Assembly: GCF_008017455.1 (NCBI RefSeq)
Contig: NZ_VRTY01000065.1
Location: 1-36,891, forward strand
DNA: 36,891 bases
Direction of reading: 5' to 3'
Origin: Pontibacter qinzhouensis
GTDB lineage: Bacteria; Bacteroidota; Bacteroidia; Cytophagales; Hymenobacteraceae
The notes under the pieces were generated by a model. It did no database searches, had not been told where the DNA came from, and saw nothing but the letters and a program-made list of their open reading frames with translations. The translations under genes and the position numbers were made by a program. Below, piece after piece: positions 32,651-36,891 of the stretch; position 1 is the first letter of the stretch; the number at the start of each line of letters is the position of its first letter.

Positions 32651-33748
32651 ATGAGTTTAGGATTTAGATTTTCAGAGTATATACCGGCACCAGAGGAGAA
32701 TAACGGATTCGAATCGTTGCTCAAGCTGTTTTTGCAGCTCATTACCATAACCTCCGGCGATGTGGCCGAAACGCTTGCCTGGCTAAACTCGCTCGACAAG
32801 CAGTATAACCTTACCAACGACCAGTATGGCATGGGCGACTTTATTGAGGACCTGAAAAAGAAAGGCTACCTCAACGAAGACCAGCAACAGGGTACGTTTA
32901 AAATAAGTGCTAAAAGTGAACAGCAGATACGCAAAAGCGCCCTCGAAGAAATTTTCGGCAAACTAAAAAAAGGTGGGAAAGGTACCCATACCACGCCCCA
33001 TACCGGGGTAGGCGACGAAGCCAGCACCGACCAGCGCGAATACCGGTTTGGCGACTCCATTGAGCAGATCTCCATGACCGACTCGCTCCGTAATGCCCAG
33101 ATAAACCACGGGCTTTCTGATTTTATGCTGACTGAGCAAGACCTGGAGGTAACTGAAACAGAGCACAAGACGCAGGCCTCTACCGTGCTGATGATCGATA
33201 TTTCGCACTCGATGATTTTATATGGTGAAGACCGCATTACACCAGCCAAAAAGGTAGCCATGGCACTGGCAGAGCTCGTAAAGCAGAAGTACCCGAAAGA
33301 TACCCTCGATGTGATTGTGTTCGGGAACGATGCCTGGCAGATTGAGATAAAAGATTTGCCCTACTTGGAAGTTGGCCCCTACCATACCAACACCGTAGCT
33401 GGTCTGGAACTGGCTATGGACATTCTGCGCAAGCGAAAAACACCAAACAAGCAGATTTTTATGATCACCGATGGCAAACCAACCTGCCTGAAAGAGGGAG
33501 TACGGTATTACAAAAACAGCTTTGGCCTCGACCGGAAGGTGGTGAATAAAACCATAAACCTGGCAGCTCAGTGCCGCAAACTTAAAATTCCGATTACGAC
33601 TTTTATGATTGCTACAGACCCTTACCTGCAGCAGTTCGTAGATGAGTTTACGAAAGTGAACAACGGGCAGGCCTACTACAGCAGCCTGAAAGGTCTGGGG
33701 CATTTAGTGTTTAAAGATTACCGGCAAAACCGTAAAAAAACCTTTTAA
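32651..33748 (+). CDS. von Willebrand factor type A domain protein (ChlD/CoxE-like)
   Basis: A 365-residue protein with no signal peptide. The N-terminal 170 residues are helical and charged, with a flexible KKGGKGTHTTPHTGVGDEAS stretch. The C-terminal half is a VWA domain with a full metal-ion-dependent adhesion site: DISHS (Asp183, Ser185, Ser187), a Thr in YHTNTVAG and Asp in ITDGKP. VWA proteins of this kind pair with MoxR-type AAA ATPases and act as chaperone or metal-insertion complexes. The partner ATPase is encoded 135 bp downstream. The target of the pair is unknown. Confidence 0.88.
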   Translation: MSLGFRFSEYIPAPEENNGFESLLKLFLQLITITSGDVAETLAWLNSLDKQYNLTNDQYGMGDFIEDLKKKGYLNEDQQQGTFKISAKSEQQIRKSALEEIFGKLKKGGKGTHTTPHTGVGDEASTDQREYRFGDSIEQISMTDSLRNAQINHGLSDFMLTEQDLEVTETEHKTQASTVLMIDISHSMILYGEDRITPAKKVAMALAELVKQKYPKDTLDVIVFGNDAWQIEIKDLPYLEVGPYHTNTVAGLELAMDILRKRKTPNKQIFMITDGKPTCLKEGVRYYKNSFGLDRKVVNKTINLAAQCRKLKIPITTFMIATDPYLQQFVDEFTKVNNGQAYYSSLKGLGHLVFKDYRQNRKKTF

Positions 33749-33883
33749 TAATTGGGCAGGCAAGCACCGGATGAGCAACGTTTGCGGTGGCTATTGCTGC
33801 GTTTATGTCTAAAGCACTGAATAAATAGCTGCCACTCCTGTTGTTCAGGTGCTTCACTTGCCTTCTAACATACTTATACTTAC

Positions 33884-35407
33884 ATGCACTACAGAGATAT
33901 ACCTTCTGAAAACTTACTAAAAATAAGAACCTTGGGGCAGCTGAAAGCGGCCGGTTACGAGCCTCAGTCAGTAAAGCAGGAGTTGCGGCACAACCTGATC
34001 AGGAGGCTGCAGCGAAAAGAAGACGTTTTTCCCGGCATCTGGGGCTATGAGGAAACCGTTATTCCGGATATGCAGCGCGCCATCCTTTCTATGCACCACA
34101 TTAACCTGCTGGGGCTGCGGGGGCAGGCAAAAACCCGGATCGCCCGCATGATGGTCGACCTGCTCGACGAGTACATTCCTGTTGTAAAAGGCTCCGAACT
34201 GAACGATGACCCCATGCAGCCTTTGTCGCGGTTTGCCAAGGACCAGGTGCTGGAGCACGGCGACGATACACCTGTTGCCTGGCTGCACCGCGATGAGCGC
34301 TATACCGAGAAGCTGGCTACCCCCGATGTTTCAGTGGCTGACCTGATAGGCGATGCCGACCCGATTAAAGCCGCCACCATGAAACTACCGTACTCCGATG
34401 AGCGGGTTATTCATTTTGGCCTTATTCCGCGGTCGCACCGGGGCATTTTCGTTATAAACGAAATACCTGATTTGCAGGCCCGCATACAAGTGGCGCTGTT
34501 TAATATTCTGCAGGAAGGCGATATACAAATTCGGGGCTTCAAGGTGCGCCTGCCACTCGATATCCAGTTTGTGTTTACTGCCAACCCGGAAGATTATACC
34601 AACCGCGGCTCCATTGTAACGCCACTGAAAGACCGCATCGACAGCCAGATAATTACGCACTACCCGAAATCTATTGAGATAGGTAAGAAAATTACCCGCC
34701 AGGAAGCTCATATTAAACAAGAGCAGGAGCAGGTAGTGCAGCTCAACGACCTGGTTAGCGACCTGATAGAGCAAGTTGCCTTCGAGGCGCGCGAAAGCGA
34801 GTATGTAGATGCCAAAAGTGGTGTTTCGGCCCGCTTAACTATATCTGCCTTCGAGAACCTGCTAAGTGCCGCCGAGCGACGTGCCCTGCTAAACGGGGAA
34901 ACATCGACTCATGTGCGTGTATCTGACTTCATGAATACCATTCCGGCTGTAACAGGCAAAGTGGAGCTGGTGTATGAGGGCGAGCAGGAGGGGGCCGGGC
35001 ATGTGGCGCAGGTGCTGATGGGCAAAGCCATCAGATCGCAGTTCCTAAAATATTTTCCTGACCCGGACAAAGCAAAAAAGACGAAGAACGGCACCAACCC
35101 CTACAAAAAAGTAGTGGATTGGTTCGGCGAAGGCAACAAACTCGATATACTAAGCGATGCCTCAGATGCGGAGTATACCAAAGGCCTGAAAAGTGTACCT
35201 GGCCTGGCAGAGCTAGTTGAAAAAAGCCAGCCCAAGGTAAGTGCCCAGGAGAAGTTGTTTATGATGGAGTTTGCCTTGCATGGGCTCGCCGAGCACAGCC
35301 AGATCAGCAAGAACAAATTAAGCACCGGCCTCCAGTTTAAAGACCTGCTAAGCGGCATGTTTACCATGCCAAGTTTCGGCGAGGAAGAAGACGATGATTC
35401 CTATTGA
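33884..35407 (+). CDS. MoxR/magnesium-chelatase-like AAA+ ATPase
   Basis: A 507-residue AAA+ protein. Walker A is GLRGQAKT (77-84), with Ala where Gly is usual. The Walker B position reads GIFVINEIPDL, with Asn192 instead of Asp before Glu193. Sensor-1-like FVFTANPEDYTNRGSI and an arginine-finger-like PLKDRIDSQI follow. The C-terminal 150 residues contain a lid and an acidic tail (EEEDDDS). This architecture matches the MoxR/magnesium chelatase subunit I group rather than sigma-54 activators, because no DNA-binding domain is present. It probably works with the VWA protein encoded just upstream; the order VWA-then-ATPase is reversed relative to many MoxR loci. Confidence 0.87.
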   Translation: MHYRDIPSENLLKIRTLGQLKAAGYEPQSVKQELRHNLIRRLQRKEDVFPGIWGYEETVIPDMQRAILSMHHINLLGLRGQAKTRIARMMVDLLDEYIPVVKGSELNDDPMQPLSRFAKDQVLEHGDDTPVAWLHRDERYTEKLATPDVSVADLIGDADPIKAATMKLPYSDERVIHFGLIPRSHRGIFVINEIPDLQARIQVALFNILQEGDIQIRGFKVRLPLDIQFVFTANPEDYTNRGSIVTPLKDRIDSQIITHYPKSIEIGKKITRQEAHIKQEQEQVVQLNDLVSDLIEQVAFEARESEYVDAKSGVSARLTISAFENLLSAAERRALLNGETSTHVRVSDFMNTIPAVTGKVELVYEGEQEGAGHVAQVLMGKAIRSQFLKYFPDPDKAKKTKNGTNPYKKVVDWFGEGNKLDILSDASDAEYTKGLKSVPGLAELVEKSQPKVSAQEKLFMMEFALHGLAEHSQISKNKLSTGLQFKDLLSGMFTMPSFGEEEDDDSY

Positions 35408-35441
35408 TAGATAATTAAGTAAAAGGACACATACCCTTAGT

Positions 35442-35506
35442 TTCAGCTAAAAAGAGAAAAGGCAGAAGTCGGAAATGGCTATCTGTTTTTTCTCTTTTTA
35501 GCTGAA
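35442..35506 (+). terminator. Long hairpin after the MoxR-like gene
   Basis: Perfect 19-bp arms (TTCAGCTAAAAAGAGAAAA and its complement) with a 27-nt loop, about 35 bp after the stop. The 5' side follows ACCCTTAG and contains GCTAAAAA, close to the 5' motif of the repeat family. Likely a terminator for the VWA-ATPase unit. Confidence 0.65.
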
Positions 35507-35690
35507 CATTAAATGAAGATTGGAAGTCTCTGACAACCTGCTGGCGGTTGTTACTATGCAACATTACATAGACCTTAGCAACTTTCGAAACATTGCTGCA
35601 ACCTGCCCTTCCAGAGTTAAAAGTTAAAAGAAGTACTCACTCATTCACAATGCTACCAAAATAACAATTCGGCCAATAAATTACCAGCAA

Positions 35691-35751
35691 CCAATTATTC
35701 AGATAAAAACAGCCTTCCAAAGGTGATAGTGCCAGAAAATAGTCAAGGGTT
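35691..35751 (-). repeat. Intergenic repeat, copy 12
   Basis: Minus strand runs AACCCTTGACTATTTT, then ACCTTTGGAAGGC and ATCTGAATAATTGG. Loop TGG. The downstream modules GTGAATGAGTGAGTA and CTTTTAACTTTTAACT follow in order, and a degenerate TCTGGAAGGGCAGG may be the remnant of a second core. Confidence 0.82.
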
Positions 35752-35799
35752 GCAGCAATATAAGTAACTCCGGAGCGGCTAACAGAGTAGGTGAGGTAC

Positions 35800-36531
35800 A
35801 TGGATCATCCTGTTTCTATCTGGCCGGTGCTGGCGCTGGTGCTAATTCATTTTTTCGGCATGCGACTTCGGTTTCTGAGCGGGTTGCCTCGCAGCATCTG
35901 GTTGTCGGGGGCAGGTGGTGTTTCGGTGGCGTATGTGTTTCTGCACCTGTTCCCGGAACTGAATGAGGGGCAGGAGCACATAGAAGATGCGGTGCAGGCA
36001 CTTTCTTTTCTGAGGCATCATGTTTACCTGATGGCGCTGCTGGGGCTGGCGGTGTTTTATGGGCTGGAGCGCTCGGTGGTGTCGTCGCGGAAAGAAAACC
36101 AAAAAGATTCTTCAGATGAGCAGGCTTCGCCGGGTGTGTTCTGGGTGCATATCGGGTCGTTTGCACTTTACAATGCCCTGATCGGGTATATTTTGTTTCA
36201 GCGTGAAGAAGGGCCTGTGCAGGAGATGCTGCTTTTTGCCATTGCCATGGCGCTCCATTTTATCGTTAACGACTTCGGGTTGCAGGACCATCACCAGCAC
36301 ATGTACCGCCGCATGGGGCGTTGGGTGCTAGTAACGGCCTTGCTCGCAGGTTGGCTAACCGGCTTTTTGGTGGAGATGCCACAAAGCGTGATCGTCCTGC
36401 TCATGGCATTTGTAGGAGGCGGTGTGGTGCTGAACGTGCTGAAGGAGGAACTGCCCGAAGAACGTGAAAGCCGCTACTGGGCTTTTCTGGTAGGCGCAAC
36501 AGTTTACTCGGTGCTGCTGTTGGCCATCTGA
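35800..36531 (+). CDS. Multi-spanning membrane protein, possibly ZIP-like
   Basis: A 243-residue hydrophobic protein from the ATG at 35800; a GTG nine bases upstream in frame is less likely. About seven to eight membrane segments are seen: VLALVLIHFFGM, GAGGVSVAYVFLHLFPEL, YLMALLGLAVFYGL, the run around GSFALYNALIGYILF, MLLFAIAMALHFIVNDFGL, WVLVTALLAGWLTGFLV, VIVLLMAFVGGGVVLNVL and AFLVGATVYSVLLLAI. A His-rich loop DHHQHMYRR follows HFIVNDFGL. The pattern AxHFxxxDxG and the LNVLKEELPEE segment recall ZIP metal transporters, but the match is weak, so metal transport is only a suggestion. It is flanked on both sides by intergenic repeats. Confidence 0.6.
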   Translation: MDHPVSIWPVLALVLIHFFGMRLRFLSGLPRSIWLSGAGGVSVAYVFLHLFPELNEGQEHIEDAVQALSFLRHHVYLMALLGLAVFYGLERSVVSSRKENQKDSSDEQASPGVFWVHIGSFALYNALIGYILFQREEGPVQEMLLFAIAMALHFIVNDFGLQDHHQHMYRRMGRWVLVTALLAGWLTGFLVEMPQSVIVLLMAFVGGGVVLNVLKEELPEERESRYWAFLVGATVYSVLLLAI

Positions 36532-36535
36532 AAAC

Positions 36536-36594
36536 ACCCTTGGATCATTTTCTGCCAAATGTCTTTTGGAGGCCGTTTTCATTTGAATAATTGG
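36536..36594 (+). repeat. Intergenic repeat, copy 13
   Basis: ACCCTTGGATCATTTT, then TCTTTTGGAGGCC and ATTTGAATAATTGG. The arms differ from consensus at several bases, yet each pair stays C-G, U-A or U.G. Followed by GGTTGTTAGTTGTTGATTG and GAATGAGTGAG modules; first of a pair. Confidence 0.87.
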
Positions 36595-36680
36595 CTGTTG
36601 GTTGTTAGTTGTTGATTGCTGAACTGTTGGAATTCTGAATGAGTGAGTAAGTGTTTCTTTCCAACTCTTAACTAAAAACT

Positions 36681-36739
36681 ACCCTTGACAAAAAAATGCC
36701 TAAAATCTTTTTGGAGGGCATTTTCATTAGAATAATTTG
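36681..36739 (+). repeat. Intergenic repeat, copy 14
   Basis: ACCCTTGACAAAAA, then TAAAATCTTTTTGGAGGGC and ATTAGAATAATTTG. The hairpin pairs through U.G wobbles. Preceded by CTTAACTAAAAACT; second member of the pair with copy 13, about 145 bp apart. Confidence 0.88.
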
Positions 36740-36891
36740 AGTGTATAACATATTACGGGGTAGTTATATAGTAATACTTCTATAAAGAAGGTTCCATCTG
36801 GCTTAGCTGCTGCTCGACCCGGTGCCCTCCTGCTGTTTTGTTGCATAGCCTTGGCTCTGAGCGCTCACGGCCGCGAGGCCCCGTCCTTGGC

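Larger units (their letters stand above)
35408..35799. other. Intergenic region with hairpin and repeat
   Basis: A 392-bp gap holding a 19-bp hairpin (35442-35506), repeat copy 12 with its spacer modules (TTAAAAGTTAAAAG, ACTCACTCATTCAC), and the start region of the membrane protein gene. Confidence 0.7.
36532..36891. other. Intergenic region at window end with paired repeats
   Basis: Contains repeat copies 13 and 14 with spacer modules, then AT-rich DNA to about 36790, then a short GC-rich stretch (36840-36891) with the palindrome GAGCGCTC and GGCCGCGAGGCC. No reading frame in the last 150 bp is convincing. Confidence 0.6.

Noticed and set aside
33884..35407. Sigma-54 activator call for the AAA+ protein
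   Set aside because: No GAFTGA loop and no C-terminal helix-turn-helix; the architecture fits MoxR/magnesium chelatase.
1311..36739. CRISPR array
   Set aside because: The repeats are kilobases apart, in both orientations, vary in sequence and have no unique spacers of constant length or cas genes.
1311..36739. Integron attC sites
   Set aside because: The copies flank ordinary housekeeping genes in both directions and lack paired R/L core sites; no integrase is seen.

Overview
The window looks like a chromosomal segment of a Bacteroidota bacterium, most likely from the order Cytophagales (a Pontibacter/Hymenobacteraceae-like genome; the genus is inference). Supporting signs are a SusC/SusD pair with surface lipoproteins, a PorX-type response regulator, the fused LpxC-FabZ protein, a YebC that begins MGRAFEFRKARK, and Bacteroidota-type -7 promoter boxes (TAnnTTTG). 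No rRNA, tRNA, CRISPR array, insertion sequence or phage gene was recognised.

Layout. 1-7927 (minus strand) is a polysaccharide utilisation locus read from right to left: TonB-dependent SusC, SusD, a PKD-domain surface lipoprotein in the SusE/F position, a GH16 endo-glucanase lipoprotein, and the start of a GH3 beta-glucosidase cut by the window edge. The set fits uptake and breakdown of a laminarin-like beta-1,3-glucan. 8512-10285 holds a Na+/Ca2+ exchanger-type antiporter and a YebC-family protein. 10602-17893 (minus strand) is the lipid A cluster lpxD, lpxC-fabZ, lpxA, with an overlapping ABC ATPase, preceded by a Tat-exported amidohydrolase and an HD-domain phosphohydrolase. 18032-21261 (plus strand) is porX, tsaE and alanine dehydrogenase, tightly packed. 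21603-25657 (minus strand) holds a flavin reductase-like protein, fumarylacetoacetase, a NifU C-terminal protein and Mrp/ApbC. 25848-31760 (plus strand) holds a META-like lipoprotein, dnaG, a GntR-type regulator behind a long non-coding leader, and an acyl-ACP desaturase. 31850-36531 holds a DUF427 protein (minus strand), then a VWA protein, a MoxR-like AAA ATPase and a ZIP-like membrane protein (plus strand).

The most notable structure is a family of short intergenic repeats: 14 copies in both orientations in nine intergenic gaps, never inside a gene. Each has a motif like ACCCTTGGCTAAAA, then a small hairpin (CCTT-CGG-AAGG), then CATTTTC and a box close to ATTAGAATAATTTG. Base changes in the hairpin arms often keep pairing through compensatory or G.U changes, which suggests selection on RNA structure. 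In five gaps the copies occur as head-to-tail pairs about 145-205 bp apart, with recognisable spacer modules between them. A second regulatory oddity is a pair of identical 15-bp sites (core GTAATCGATTGC), 201 bp apart, upstream of the GntR-type regulator.
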